The notes under the pieces were generated by a model. It had not been told where the DNA came from, made no database searches, and saw only the letters and a list, made by a program, of their open reading frames with translations. The translations under genes and the position numbers were made by a program. Shown here one piece after another: positions 1-10,866 of a stretch of DNA of 64,000 nt. Numbering within the stretch: the stretch's first letter is position 1; every line of letters starts with the position of its first letter. This DNA is from Salvelinus alpinus (lineage: Eukaryota > Chordata > Actinopteri > Salmoniformes > Salmonidae). The stretch lies in NCBI RefSeq assembly GCF_045679555.1, contig NC_092115.1, positions 32,739,596-32,803,595 on the forward strand, given 5' to 3'.

Positions 1-91
1 GTTTTTTTAACACACCTGAGAGTAAAAAGATACTCGACAGAACCAACCGTGAAACTCAAAACTGTAAAGAAAACAGACAGAAGAGATTTAC

Positions 92-149
92 CTTCAGAAT
101 GGCTAGGGCTTTCATCTCGCTCGTCTTTCTTAGGATTCTCAGTCACTTT
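92..149 (-). CDS. ccdc178: candidate exon of ccdc178-like gene
   Basis: Reading the minus strand, a pyrimidine-rich acceptor (TATCTCCTCAG) is followed by an open stretch reading KVTENPKKDERDESPSHSE and a GTAAAT donor. The composition (charged, Ser-rich) fits a disordered segment of a coiled-coil protein. It lies downstream of the other minus-strand exons. It is short, so it could be chance; no homology was checked. Confidence 0.3.
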
Positions 150-500
150 CTGAGGAGATACTGATGTTTTGCATCAGTAACACTAGTAAAGAAGCCCATT
201 CCATCATTGTACATGGATCTACTAGTGCATATCTGAACGTCTATCTTCAAGTGCTCCTTTCCTTTCACAAACCCAACTTGGTAGTGAGTCTCCATGCATG
301 GATGAATCTCTAAAAGTAGAGTGCTTATTTCACTGACAACTAGTGCAGATTATGTGATTGACAATATCTAATGGTCAAAGCGCTGAATCTAAACATTAGA
401 CGTGTCAATAAGGATATGCCACCTCTATATTTATGATGAATTTACTACAGGTTAGAGTGCATGGATGTCTAGCTAAGTGCATGGCTCTTTTCACACATAC

Positions 501-673
501 TCTCATCCTCTGCTCCACCATGAAGGTCTTCTGCTCCAGCTCCTCCAAGTTGACCTTGGCATTGGCGTGCAGCGTAGCCATCTGGGACAGCTCGTCCTTA
601 GCCTCTGCTCTCCGGTCCTCGTTCACACTGAACTTCTGCTGCATGTGCTTCCTGTTCTTCTGAAGCTGATTCG
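501..673 (-). pseudogene. ccdc178: ccdc178 coiled-coil exon, reading phase conflicts with preceding exon
   Basis: The minus strand reads an alpha-helical, heptad-like segment beginning NQLQKNRKHMQQKF and ending EELEQKTFMVEQRMR, followed by a GTATGT donor at 500/499. The acceptor is a CAG at 674-676 or 666-668, directly after the long CA tract. The coiled-coil frame needs one base (acceptor at 673) or none (acceptor at 665) from the previous exon, whereas the coiled-coil frame of the exon at 992-1130 delivers two. This suggests a frame-disrupting change in this copy. CCDC178 is a coiled-coil protein of unsettled function. Confidence 0.6.
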
Positions 674-734
674 CTGATGGACACACACAGAGACACACAC
701 TCGTACGCAGGTACACACACATACATACAGGTAT

Positions 735-860
<126 letters not shown>

Positions 861-991
861 GAGGGACCCACCATCAGAGTAACACTGACCAAGTACTTGA
901 TACTGCAATGTATAATGGTGTTACGAATTCCTTTCCTTAGTGATTAGTATTAGATAAATAGAAATATTGTGATATGAACGAAGTGATATAC

Positions 992-1130
992 CTCTCATAG
1001 ATCTTTTTGCTGTAGTCCTCAATCTCCAGTTCATACTCTTTGTTTTCCTCATGAAGATTCAAGGTATCCTGATGTTTCTTTTATGGAACACCTCCTCGGT
1101 GTGACAGACCGCCGCTTCACCTGCAAGTCT
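992..1130 (-). pseudogene. ccdc178: ccdc178 coiled-coil exon with internal frameshift
   Basis: The minus strand enters after CTAG at 1131 in phase 0 and reads RLAGEAAVCHTEEVFHK. The coiled-coil sequence then continues in another frame as KKHQDTLNLHEENKEYELEI and EDYSKKIYE, ending at a GTATAT donor (991/990). The switch falls in an A-rich run (CATAAAAGAAAC, about 1,066-1,078), where two extra bases would explain it; without the shift translation hits TGA within nine codons. Both halves look like genuine coding sequence, so this reads as a decayed exon, or a sequencing error in a short homopolymer. Confidence 0.6.
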
Positions 1131-1229
1131 CTAGAATATGCCCGGACACAACATTAGGAGGATATCGTATGCAATAAATTAAATATTGTGAAAAATATGA
1201 TATGTCAACATAACTATGACATAACTTAC

Positions 1230-1346
1230 AGTTGCATGGACTTCTTTCTGCAGCTCTGAAATCAATTCCTTTAATTGTGAAAATGTTCTACCTTCTACCT
1301 CGATTCATATTTTCAACTCTACAACCTGCTGACAGTTCTTAGCAAA
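1230..1346 (-). pseudogene. ccdc178: ccdc178 coiled-coil exon with in-frame TGA
   Basis: The exon is 117 bases (39 codons, phase 0 at both ends), with acceptor TAG at 1347-1349 and a consensus donor GTAAGT at 1229/1228. It reads FAKNCQQVVELKI, then stop, then IEVEGRTFSQLKELISELQK and EVHAT. The TGA at 1307-1305 sits in otherwise continuous coiled-coil sequence and is one C-to-T change from a CGA arginine codon (a typical CpG decay product). With the frameshift in the next exon, this argues that the gene copy is no longer fully functional. Confidence 0.6.
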
Positions 1347-1404
1347 CTATTGTAAAAAATGGTGTTTGACCAAATACAATGCTAATTCTCTGTAAACAAA
1401 TTAA

Positions 1405-1655
1405 CAACAGACTTTCAGCATGCTTATAGAGAAGGGCACTCAACATGTCCTGTACTGACACAAATGACTGATGATTGGTTGAAAGAAATTGATAATATGA
1501 GGATTGTGGGAGCTGCACTGTTAGATTTCAGTGCAGCCATTGACACTATTGGCTGTTGTTGAGAAAACTTGTGTTATGGCTTTTTGACCTCTGCCATATC
1601 ATGGATTCAGTGCTATCTATCTAATAGAACTCAGGGTTTTCTTTAATAGAAGCTT
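1405..1655 (+). mobile_element. LINE reverse-transcriptase fragment
   Basis: The plus strand reads DFQHAYREGHSTCPVLTQMT followed by DDWLKEIDNMRIVGAALLDF and SAAIDTI. This is the finger/palm region of a non-LTR retrotransposon RT (the LxDFSxAFDT motif, here LLDFSAAIDT). After a frame slip it continues as KLVCYGFLTSAISWIQCYLS. It is truncated at both ends and frameshifted; family not assigned. Confidence 0.75.
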
Positions 1656-1678
1656 TTTCTTTTCGAGAAGCTTTTCTA

Positions 1679-1897
1679 GGGCTACCGAGTGTCGCAGCGG
1701 TCTAAGGCACTACATCTCAGTGCTAGAGGCATCACTACAGATACCTTGGTTCAAATCCAGGCTGTATCACAACTGTTTGTGATTGGGAGTCCCATAGGGC
1801 GGTGCACAATTGGCCCAGCATCGTCCGGGTATGAACGGTGTAGGCTGGCACTGTAAATAAGAATTTGTTCTTAACTGACTTGCCTAGTTAAATGTAA
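1679..1897 (+). mobile_element. tRNA-derived SINE, type A
   Basis: The tRNA-like head reads GTCGCAGCGGTCTAAGGCAC with a B-box-like GGTTCAAATCC near 1,749. A conserved body containing CAATTGGCCCAGC follows, and the tail is TTGCCTAGTTAAATGT. It matches the abundant salmonid tRNA-derived SINE pattern seen at several other sites in this window. Not a functional tRNA gene. Confidence 0.9.
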
Positions 1898-1904
1898 AAA
1901 AATT

Positions 1905-2332
1905 AATGTCAATCATGTAAAGTGTGGTGTCTCCTATCCAAAGGTAACTAGAGAGGGAAACACCAAACCTATTGGTAATGCTGATAGTGACAGTTATTTT
2001 TCCGATAGAGAGGAACATGAAAATATTACTGAGGAACAAGATGTTTCTGAGCCCGTTCCTGCTCCACGCAGAAGTACCAGTGCAAATGCTTGGGTACAAT
2101 CAAACCCGTATAACGCTCCTAAATCAGCTTGTAGTAATACAGTTTCACTCAGTCCCGAAGTGTTGTCCCAGGTTATAACCAGTCTGGGTACTGTGTTCTT
2201 CAGAGAAGCTGTAAGAGAAGTTAGAAACTTGTGCTAAGTCACCGAGGACTTTGACTTTGTAGCAGGGGAGAATGTAGCCAGGTGGTTAAAGCACATAGCT
2301 GTATTCCTTTATATCCACTAGATGGCATCAAA
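1905..2332 (+). mobile_element. 3' end of an LTR retrotransposon (ORF tail, polypurine tract, start of LTR)
   Basis: A Met-less open frame runs from 1,905 to the TAA at 2,235-2,237 (110 residues). It includes the acidic stretch DSDSYFSDREEHENITEEQD and a PAPRRSTS block typical of the C-terminal tail after an integrase. About 25 bases later comes a purine-rich tract, AGCAGGGGAGAA (about 2,261-2,272), and then TGTAGCC, as expected for a polypurine tract abutting an LTR that starts TG. The LTR is cut off near 2,332, where a LINE 3' end begins. Ty3/Gypsy-like is my best guess; no RT or protease remains. Confidence 0.5.
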
Positions 2333-5105
2333 TTGTATTTGTCACATCTGCCGAATACAACAGGTGTAGCCCTTACAGTGAAATACTTACTTCCAAGCCC
2401 TTAGCAAACAATGCAGTTTTAAGAAAAATACCTAAAAAAAAGAAATAAAATTAACTAATAATTAAAGAACAGCAGTAAAATAACAATAGCGAGGCTATAT
2501 ACCGAGGGTACCAGTACAGAGTCAATGTCCAGGGGAACCGGTTAGTCAAGGTAATTGAGGTAATATGTACATGTAGGTAGAGTTATTAAAGTGACTATGC
2601 ATAGACAATAAACAGAGTGTAGCAGCAGTGTAAAAGGGGAGGGGGGGGCAATGCAAATAGTCTGGGTAGCCATTTGATTAGATGTTCAGAAGTCTTATGG
2701 CTTTGGGGTAGAAGCTGCTTAGAAGCCTCTTGGACCTAGACTTGGCGCTCCGGTAGCGCTTGCTGTGCGTTAGCAGAGAGAACAGCCTATGACTTGGGTG
2801 GATGGAGTCTTTGACTATTTTTAGGGCCCTCCTTTGACACTGCCTGTATAGAGGTCCTGGATGGCTTGGCCCCAGTGATGTACTGGCCCGTGCCAAATCT
2901 TTTCAGTCCCCTGAGTGACAATAGGTTTTGTCGTGCCCTCTTCTCGACTGTCTTGGTGTGCTTGGACCATGTTAGTTTGTTGGTGATGTGGACACCAAGG
3001 AACTTAAACCTCTCCACCTGCTCCACTACAGCCCCGTCGATGAGAATGGGGGCGTGCTTGATCCTCCTTTTCCTGTAGTCCACAATCATCTCCTTTGTCT
3101 TGATCACGTTGAGGGAGAGGTTGTTGTCCTGGCACCACACGGCCAGGTCTTTGACCTCCTCCCTATAGGCTGTCTCGTTGTTGTCGGTGATCAGGCCTAC
3201 CACTGTTGTGTCATCGGCAAACTTAATGATGGTGTTGGAGTCATGCCTGGTCATGCAGTCATTAGTGAACAGGGAGTACAGGAGGGGACTGAGCACGCAC
3301 CCCTGAGGGGCCCCCGTGTTGAGGATCAGCGTGGCAGATGTGTTGTTACCTACCCTTACCACCCGGGGGCGGCCCGTCAGGAAGTCCAGGATCCAGTTGC
3401 AGAGGGAGGTGGTTAATCCCAGGGTCCTTAGCTTAGTGATGAGCTTGAGGGCACTATGGTGTTGAACGCTGAGCTGTAGTCAATGAATAGCATTCTCACA
3501 TAGGTGTTCCTTTTGTCCAGGTGTGAAAGGGCCGTGTGGAGTGCAATAGAGATTGCGTCATCTGTGGATCTGTTGGGGCGGTAGGCAAATTGGAGTGGGT
3601 CTACGGTTTCTGGGATAATGGTGTTGATGTGAGCCAATGACGAGCCTTTCAAAGCACTTCATGGCTACAGACGTGAGTGCTACGGGTAGGTAGTCATTTA
3701 GGCAGGTTACTTTAGTATTCTTGGGCACAGGGACTATTGTGGTCTGCTTGAAACATGTTGGTATTACAGACTCAAACAAGGAGAGGTTGAAAATATCAGT
3801 GAAGACACTTGCCAGTTGGTCAGCGCATGCTCGGAGTACACATCCTGGTAATCAGTCTGGCCCTGCGGCCTTGTGAATGTTGACCTGTTTAAAGGTCTTA
3901 CTCACATTGGCTACGGAGAGCGTGATCACACAGTCATCCGGAACAGCTGATGATCATGCATGTTTCAGTGTTACTTGCCTCAAAGCGAGCATAGTAGTAA
4001 TTTAGCTCGTCTGGTAGGCTCGTGTCACTGGGCAGCTCACGGCTGTGCTTCCCTTCGTACTCTGTAACAGCTTGCATGCCCTGCCACATCTGACGAGCGT
4101 TGGAGCCGGTATAGTACGATTCGATCTTAGTCTTGTATTGACGCTTTGCCTGTCTGATGGTTTGTCAGAGGGTATAGCGGGAGTTCTTATAAGCTTCCGG
4201 ATTAGAGTCCCGCTCCTTGAAAGTGGCAGTTCTACCCTTTAGCTCAGTGTGGATGTTGCTTGTAATCCATGGCTTCTGGTTGGGGTATGTACGTACAGTC
4301 ACTGTGGGGACGACGTCATCGATGCATTTTTTGATGAAGCCAGTGACTGATGTGGTGTACATACTCCTCAATGCCATCGGAAGAATCCCGGAACATATTC
4401 CAGTCTGTGCTAGCAAAACAGTCCTGTAGCTTAGCATCTGCTTCATCTGACCACTTTTTTATTGACCGAGTCACTGGTTCTTCCTGCTTTCATTTTTGCT
4501 TGTAACCAGGAATCAGGAGGATAGAATTATGGTCAGATTTTGGGCGAGGGAGAGCTTTGTACGCGTCTCTCTGTGTGGAGTAAAGGTGGTCTTGAGTTTT
4601 TTTCCCCTCTGTTCGCACATTTAGTAGGCTGATAGAAATTAGGTAAAACAGATTTAAGTTTGCCTGCATTAAAGTCCCCGGCCACTAAGAGAGCTGCCTC
4701 TGGATGAGCGTTTTCCTGTTTGCTTATGGCCATATACAGCTCATTGAGTGCGGTCTTAGTGCCAGCATCGGTTTGTGGTGGTAAATGGACAACTACGAAG
4801 AATATAGATGAACACTCTCTTGGTAGATAGTGTGGTCTACAGCTGATCATGAGATACTACACCTCAGGTGAGCAAAACTTTGAGACTTCCTTAGATATCA
4901 TGCACCAGCTGTTGTTTACAAATATACATAGACCGCTACCCCTCGTCTTACCAGAGGCTGCTGTTCTATCCTGCCGATACATAAATAATGTGTGCAAGCC
5001 ATTATGGGATTGCGCATACGCAGTGTGTAAGAGTGAACGCAAGCAATTACACTGGAGAGTTGTTGAAATCCATCGTTGGTCCAACCTTGCTTTATTTTTT
5101 ATCCT
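2333..5105 (-). mobile_element. LINE (L2/Rex-like, family A), near full length but broken
   Basis: The minus strand encodes, from high to low coordinate, an endonuclease domain (about 4,533-5,084: GLCIFVNNSWC, VVHLPPQTDAG, VAGDFNAGKL) and reverse transcriptase (about 2,787-3,780: [27 protein letters not shown], and the catalytic [10 protein letters not shown]). The typical C-terminus YPKAIRLLNI ends at 2,683. Several frameshifts and stops separate these blocks, so it is inactive. The 3' tail matches that of the copies at 14-15 kb and 52-55 kb. It lies in a ccdc178 intron and truncates the LTR-element remnant. Confidence 0.9.
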
Positions 5106-5977
5106 ACTCTTGTACCGGAATATATCATATTTTGCATCATCTGCAGTGTATAAGAGATTGTTTTGTAATATTTATGCCAGATGGTCATGTTGGCCTGTTA
5201 ATACTTTCAGATTGAAATGAGGATGTTAGCTTCTTCCTAGCTGAATACCAGTGCTCTCAGAAACACTTTGTGGAGTTGATAACATTATTTGAAGCGTGAG
5301 TAATTATCAGAATGACGTTCGATTTCATGTAAAGCTTCAGGGTGTTGTATTTTGTTTCATTTTTAAATGTATATGGTGACATACTTTTGTATACTGTATA
5401 TAGTGTATATAATTTCCCCCAGTGCTGTATGGGTGAGATGAGGATCTACTGTTCCATGTGGGGTTTGGGTATCAAGTGGACAGTGTGTTTGTAAGTACTC
5501 ATATTGTTTTATTACTAAATGTATTTTTGTTTTTCATGCAAGATGTCATTGTGTTTCTGGACATCTTGTACTCAGACATTTGAAAAATGTTAGAAAGTCT
5601 ATTCTAGTCTATTCTAACTGTGAACATTGTGGTCTGTGTATTTTCTTGTATTTTTTATAAAAAAGCAGAGCCATTACCATTTATGCATTTCTCTTTGTAC
5701 TTATTGTACTCAGATTGTTTTTATGCACTTTACCAACACATTTACTTCACTTGATTGTGATTTAGACTGAACTTTACTTTATGGTGACCACCTTGCAGTG
5801 ATTTCCGTCCTACATTGTCCTATTTTAAATGTACGCTTCGACAGAATAAACAACCCCAAATGAGTTTGTGCCCTGTGCTAGGTTTACTTTCGCCGGCTAC
5901 ATTTATGCCACTGACTGACCTTTCTGGACGGCTGCTTCCACAGTGAAACAGTATACATTTTTCTCCCAAAAGTTCAC
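5106..5977. other. AT-rich intronic sequence, nothing recognised
   Basis: The interval between the LINE and the ccdc178-like exon at 5,978 is AT-rich with short TATA-type runs. I see no convincing ORF, RNA gene or repeat boundary. Confidence 0.5.
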
Positions 5978-6100
5978 CTCCTCTTCTTCTCTGTTTGTAG
6001 AGCTTCCTCTGCATCCTGGCGATCAGCTTCTAGATGTTCAATCAGATACACCAACTTTACCAGGACATTCCTTACACAGCGGAGACAAACAGTCCACCTT
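5978..6100 (-). CDS. ccdc178: ccdc178 exon (coiled coil)
   Basis: A 123-base exon with acceptor CTTCATTCATACAG (ending at 6,101) and donor GTGAAC at 5,977. It reads RWTVCLRCVRNVLVKLVYLI then EHLEADRQDAEEALQTEKKR, with one base before and two bases after the whole codons. The ExDRxDAEEAL block and surrounding leucine spacing match what I recall of CCDC178. The frame is intact. Neighbouring exons lie about 4.6 kb downstream and 0.2-3.9 kb upstream, separated by transposons. Confidence 0.75.
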
Positions 6101-6322
6101 CTGTATGAATGAAGAAAGATGTTTGTACAGTATACGTATACCAGTAGCCTTATCTATTGAAAAATATTGGTCATTATCAGTTAAACTAAGCTAAACGAAA
6201 ATACACTACAAGTGGACTCATTGTATAGAAAGCATCTGCAAACAACAGGGGCTGTACTGCATATGGACGATTCAGAATAATGTGCACGTTATAGATGCCA
6301 TTACACTGGACATTTTTGTTAC

Positions 6323-6523
6323 TAGAAATATTCCATTGTGTTCATGGACATCATGTGACACGAGGCTGTGTACTGTATCCCTCTCATTTGAGAAAAATAA
6401 TTCACTTCTTTCGGTTCTTGCACTTAGCCCAATGTCTTCAATGTATAACTCTGTAGACATAATTGAAGACTTGGATTCTCTGGAATGAAATCTGAAAAAG
6501 ATGGAACACATTTCTTCACATAC
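6323..6523 (-). CDS. ccdc178: probable ccdc178 exon
   Basis: The acceptor TATTTCTTCAG ends at 6,524 and is followed by an open frame reading VCEEMCSIFFRFHSRESKSS and IMSTELYIEDIGLSARTERS. Entry is in phase 0, matching the phase-0 end of the exon at 9,861-9,997. The 3' boundary is uncertain: a GTAACA at 6,322 is possible but would leave a phase mismatch with the exon at 5,978-6,100. No homology was checked. Confidence 0.4.
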
Positions 6524-6540
6524 CTGAAGAAATAGGCGCA

Positions 6541-9500
6541 TTAAAGGGATAGTTCACGCGAATTACAAAATTACATATTGGTTTCCTTACCCTGTAAGCA
6601 GTATATGGACAAGGTAAGAGGGCTATCCATGCTTTGATTTAGTTTCCCTGGCACTGATTCCGAATGCTAACGTTTAGCATTTGTTGGCAGCATGTTTAAA
6701 TCATCTATAAATGGGTTAGCTGACAGCGTTATGAAAACGATGCGCACACTTCAATGAGGCAGAAGTCTTTGTGATGTGATTCTGGATGGCCAGGTAGCTA
6801 GCAACAATGACAAGAAACTGCCATGTGGGGAATCGTAGGTGGCTCGTTTCAGCTAGTTTTCTCTTGTTCTTCATACCATGTCTTGTTTTCAGGTGTTTTG
6901 ACTGACGTCACGTCTATGCTAAAATGGCTACAATTCACTAGCTCGCTAATCAACAACTGTAACAATGTATTGGAGACAACAATTGATCATTATGCAAATG
7001 TACTTGTTTTCAATAAACATAGGAGACTAAATATAGTTTACATGTTGTCAACATTCTAAGCCAACCACATCTGTTTTGCCGCATAGTTGCGCACACGTAG
7101 GTTTTGTTGCTCAACAACTAACCCGTCTATAAGTGACTTTGTTGAGCTTCACAAGACATTTTAGATACTTTCAAATGATTTGAACATGATGTGCAAAAAC
7201 TGCTAATTTTATTTTATTTTATTTTATTTTATTTCACCTTTATTTAACCAGGTAGGCCAGTTGACAACAAGTTCTCATTTACAACTGTGTCCTGGCCAAG
7301 ATAAAGCAAAGGAGTGAGACAAAAACAAGAACACAGAGTTACACAAAAACAAAGGTTCAGTCAATAACACAAAAGAAAATAAAAATAGAAAAATCTATGT
7401 ACAGTGTGTGCAAATGTAGAAGAGTAGGGAGGTAGGCAATAAATAGGCCCTAGAGGCGAAAATAATTACCATTTAGCATTAATACTGGAGTGATACATGT
7501 GCAGATGATGATGTGCAAGTAGAGATACTGGGGTGCAAAAGAGCAAGAGGGTAAGCAGTAATATGGGGATGAGGTAGTCGCTTGTGCCATTTACAGATTG
7601 GCTGTGTACAGGTACAGTGATCGGTAAGCTTCTCTGACAGCTGATGCTTAAAGTTAGAGAGGGAGATATAAGACTCCAGCTTCAGAGATTTTTGCAATTC
7701 GTTCCAGTCATTGGCAGCAGAGAACTGGAAGGAAAAGCTGCCAAAGGAAGTGTTGGCATTGGGGATGACCAGTGCAATATACCTGCTGGAGCGTGTGCTA
7801 CAGGTGGGTGTTGCTATGGTGACCAGTGAGCTAAAATAAGGCGGGACTTCACCTAGCAAAGACATAGATAACCTGGAGCGAGTGGGTTTGGCGACGGATA
7901 TGTAGTGAGGGCCAGCCAACGAGAGCATACAGGTCGCAGTGGTGGATAGTATATGGGTCGTTGATGATAAAACGGATGGCACTGTGATAGACTACATCCA
8001 GTTTGCTGAGTAGAGTGTTGGGGGCTATTTTGTAAATTACATTGCCGAAGTCAAGGATCGGTAGGATAGTCAATTTTACGAGGGTATGTTTGGCGGCATG
8101 AGTGAAGGAGGCTTAAGGAGGCTTTGTTGCGAAATAGGAAGCCGATTCTAGATTTAATTTTGGATTGGAGATGCTTAATGTGAGTCTGGAAGGAGAGTTT
8201 ACAGTCTAACTAGACACCTAGGTATTTGTAGCTGTCCACATATTCTAGGTCAGAACCGTCCAGAGTAGTGATGTTAGTCGGGCGGGAGGGTGCGGGCAGA
8301 AATCGGTTGAAGAGCATGCACTTAGTTTTACTAGTATTTAAAAGCAGTTGGAGGCTATGGAAGGAGTGTTGTTTGGCGTTGAAGCTCGTTTGGAGATTTG
8401 TTAGCACAGTGTCCAAAGAAGGGCCAGTATACAGAATGGTGTCTTCTGCATAGAGGTGGATCAGAGAATCACCAGCAGCAAGAGCAATCATTGATATTTA
8501 CAGAGAAAAGAGTCTGCCTTAAAATGTAACCCTGTGGAACCCCCATAGAGACTGCCAGAGGTCCAGACAACATGCCCTCCGATTTGACACACTGAACTCC
8601 ATCTGAGAAGTAGTTGGTGAACAAGGCGAGGTAGTCATTTGAGAAGCCAAGGCTATTGAGTCTGCAGATAAGAATGCAGTGATTGACAGAGTCGAAAGCC
8701 TTGGCCAGGTCGATGAAGACGGCTGCAAAGTACTGTCTTTTATCGATGGCGGTTATGATATCGTTTAGGACCTTGAGCGTGGCTGAGGTGCACCGATGAC
8801 CAGCTCGGAAACCAGATTGCATAGTGGAGAAGGTACGGTGGGATTTGAAATGGTCAGTGATCGGTTTATTAACTTGGCTTTCGAAGATTTTAGAAAGGCA
8901 GGGCAGGATGGATATAGGTCTATAACAGTTTGGGTCTAGAGTGTCTCCCCCTTTGAAGAGGGGGATGACCGCGGCAGCTTTCCAATCTCTGGGGATCTCA
9001 GACGATACAAAAGAGAGGTTGAATAGGCTAGTAATAGGGGTTGCAACAATTTCGGCGGATAATTTTAGAAAGTGAGATTGTCTAGCCCAACTGATTTGTA
9101 GGGATCCAGATTTTGCAGTTCTTTCAGAACATCAGCTGTCTAGCTTTGGGTGAAGGAGAAGCGGAGGGGGTTTGGACAAGTTGCTGCAGGGGGTGCTGAG
9201 ATGTTGGCCGGGGTAGGGGTAGCCAGGTGGAAAGCATGGCCAGCCGTTGAAAAATGCTTATTGAAATGATCGATTATCCTAGATTTATCGGTGGTGACAG
9301 TGTTTCCTATCCTCAGTGCATTGGACAGCTGGGAGGAGGTGCTCTTATTCTCCATGGACTTTACAGTGTCCCAAACCTTTTGGAATTAGTTCTACAGGAA
9401 GCATATTTATGTTTGAAAAAGCTAGCCTTAGCTTTCCTAATATCAATCCCATGACTTGAATGGGATTTATGCCACAAATGCTAAAATATGAGCATTTGGA

Positions 9501-9596
9501 AACATTACCAGGGAGCAAAGGACGGATTGGTGTCATATCTTGTACATAGACTGCTAACAGGGTAAGGAAACCAATATGGGTGAACTATCCCTTTAA
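6541..9596. mobile_element. TTAA-flanked DNA transposon interrupted by a LINE
   Basis: The ends are inverted: TTAAAGGGATAGTTCACGCG at 6,541 and, at 9,596 read on the other strand, TTAAAGGGATAGTTCACCCA. Both continue into a shared ATATTGGTTTCCTTACCCTG. The flanking TTAA is the target preference of piggyBac/Kolobok-type elements. The interior outside the inserted LINE (about 6,600-7,200 and 9,445-9,540) has no transposase ORF, so this is a nonautonomous copy. Confidence 0.75.
7201..9445 (-). mobile_element. LINE family B, reverse transcriptase region, broken
   Basis: The minus strand carries RT blocks MQSGFRAGHRCTSATLKVLN, AVFIDLAKAFDSVNHC, MGVPQGYIL, LYAEDTILYTG (a degenerate YADD motif: YAED) and DLEYVDSYKYLGV between 8,210 and 8,822. 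A C-terminal block lies at 7,479-7,982. Reading frames are broken by stops and shifts. The 3' tail reads (minus strand) ...CTTGTTGTCAACTGGCCTAC then CTGGTTAAATAAAGGTGAAA and an (ATAAA)-type repeat at 7,201-7,236. That end is shared with the LINE tail at 21.1-21.3 kb and resembles the SINE tails. Confidence 0.88.
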
Positions 9597-9860
9597 TTGC
9601 TGTAAATGTAAAGCTTTGAATGAAGACTAACATTGGATAAACAAGACACTACTTACCTAAAAGTTTTGCTATTTTGCTGTTTTTCATGAGACATCTGATG
9701 CTGAACATTTCCTGACTGATAGAGGGGACAGGACAAATTACAGAAATGCATCCAACCTTACAGTATTTCTAGATAGATTGGATATTTTTTTTATATCAGT
9801 GATATTTGCCCCATAGTTCTCTCTCTCTTGCATGATCACACTATGAAGTCAGCATCTTAC

Positions 9861-9997
9861 CTGTTGACACCAGTTCTCCAGTTGCCTCTTCAGCTCCTGA
9901 ATATGGCAAACAGCTTTGTTGGCACACAGTGAGGGGGTGTTAACCAGGGCACAACTGCGACGTCTGCTGGGGCACACTGCTTGAAGATCTGCCTGAT
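9861..9997 (-). CDS. ccdc178: ccdc178 exon with conserved SRRRSCALVNTP block
   Basis: A 137-base exon on the minus strand with acceptor ATCTTTTAAG (9,998) and donor GTAAGA (9,860). Completing a split Asp codon, it reads DQADLQAVCPSRRRSCALVN then TPSLCANKAVCHIQELKRQL and ENWCQQ. The SRRRSCALVNTPxxCxxK block is what I recall as the most conserved part of CCDC178 and is the main reason for the assignment. It begins after one base of a codon, matching the donor phase of the exon at 10,747-10,866, and ends in phase 0. Confidence 0.8.
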
Positions 9998-10257
9998 CTT
10001 AAAAGATATCAGAAATTACCAGCCGTAAATCAAATTGAAGAGTTATGCCCCAAATCATGTTTACTTTTGGTTGGCATGATGAAAAGCCAAAAACACATAA
10101 CTGATTTCCATAAATACTATACATACAAATAACAGTATGACAGTATAACATAAGCAATGAACATGAACTGTCTATCCCTTAAAATCAGACACAAAGGTAC
10201 ATATGGTATATCGGACATGTAATCCACTATGTATGAAAGAGACTTAGTACTATGAAA

Positions 10258-10440
10258 ACCAGTGATTGACTTGGGCAGGAGGTCACCGTAACTGAGTACT
10301 GACACATCAAATGATCTACTTGTTGTGATGCACCGCAGAATATTAGCTCAGAAGTATTGTGGAGTTCCTGCACCTAAATATGAACAATAAGGGCATCCAA
10401 AATTAGTACAGGCACCTATTTCAATCCAAGTCAAGCACTT
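10258..10440. mobile_element. MITE, copy 1 (related to 55,066-55,225)
   Basis: The ends are AGTGATTGACTTGGGCAGGA and TTTCAATCCAAGTCAAGCAC, a short inverted pair. The interior (AGAATATTAGCTCAGAAGTA, TTCCTGCACCTAAATAT, CAGGCACCTATTTCA) recurs at 55,066-55,225 in the same orientation. No ORF: a nonautonomous DNA element. Confidence 0.7.
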
Positions 10441-10746
10441 ATTATGACAATAACATAATGAGCTTATGTCCTTCCAGTATCACCCATAACTGTTCATAAC
10501 CAATCGCCGTATTGTAAGCATCAGTAAACAGGCCAGGGAAGCTTAATTTGAGCCTCATGTGGCAATATGGACTTGGTGGTTTAAGGGCGCCATCTGGCTG
10601 CAGTATAGTTCCTGGCCTAAATACAGAATATCGAAACAGATATCCTACCCAGTCTAACATGCACTTTAGGCCGGTGATTTCAAGGTACAACATAACTGCA
10701 GGTGGAGTGCTCATAGGAAATGTTATTAAGCAAGTGAGTGACTCAC

Positions 10747-10866
10747 CTTTTGTCATGGTCTGTAATTTGATACAGTACATTACACCGGTGGTGTTGTGCC
10801 AACCTTTCTCATTGTCTGGGAGCAAGTCAACGTGTGATGACAGAGTATAACCATAGTAGAAAAATG
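10747..10866 (-). CDS. ccdc178: probable N-terminal ccdc178 exon
   Basis: The minus strand reads FFYYGYTLSSHVDLLPDNEK and GWHNTTGVMYCIKLQTMTK, ending with AAAAG then a strong GTGAGT donor (10,746). The one leftover G joins the exon at 9,861-9,997 as a GAT codon in frame, which supports a real junction. The acceptor is unclear (TAG at 10,867-10,869 is a candidate). I do not recognise the peptide. Confidence 0.5.

Noticed and set aside
1679-1780. Functional tRNA genes in SINE heads
   Set aside because: The heads lack paired acceptor stems and occur in many dispersed copies with SINE bodies and tails.
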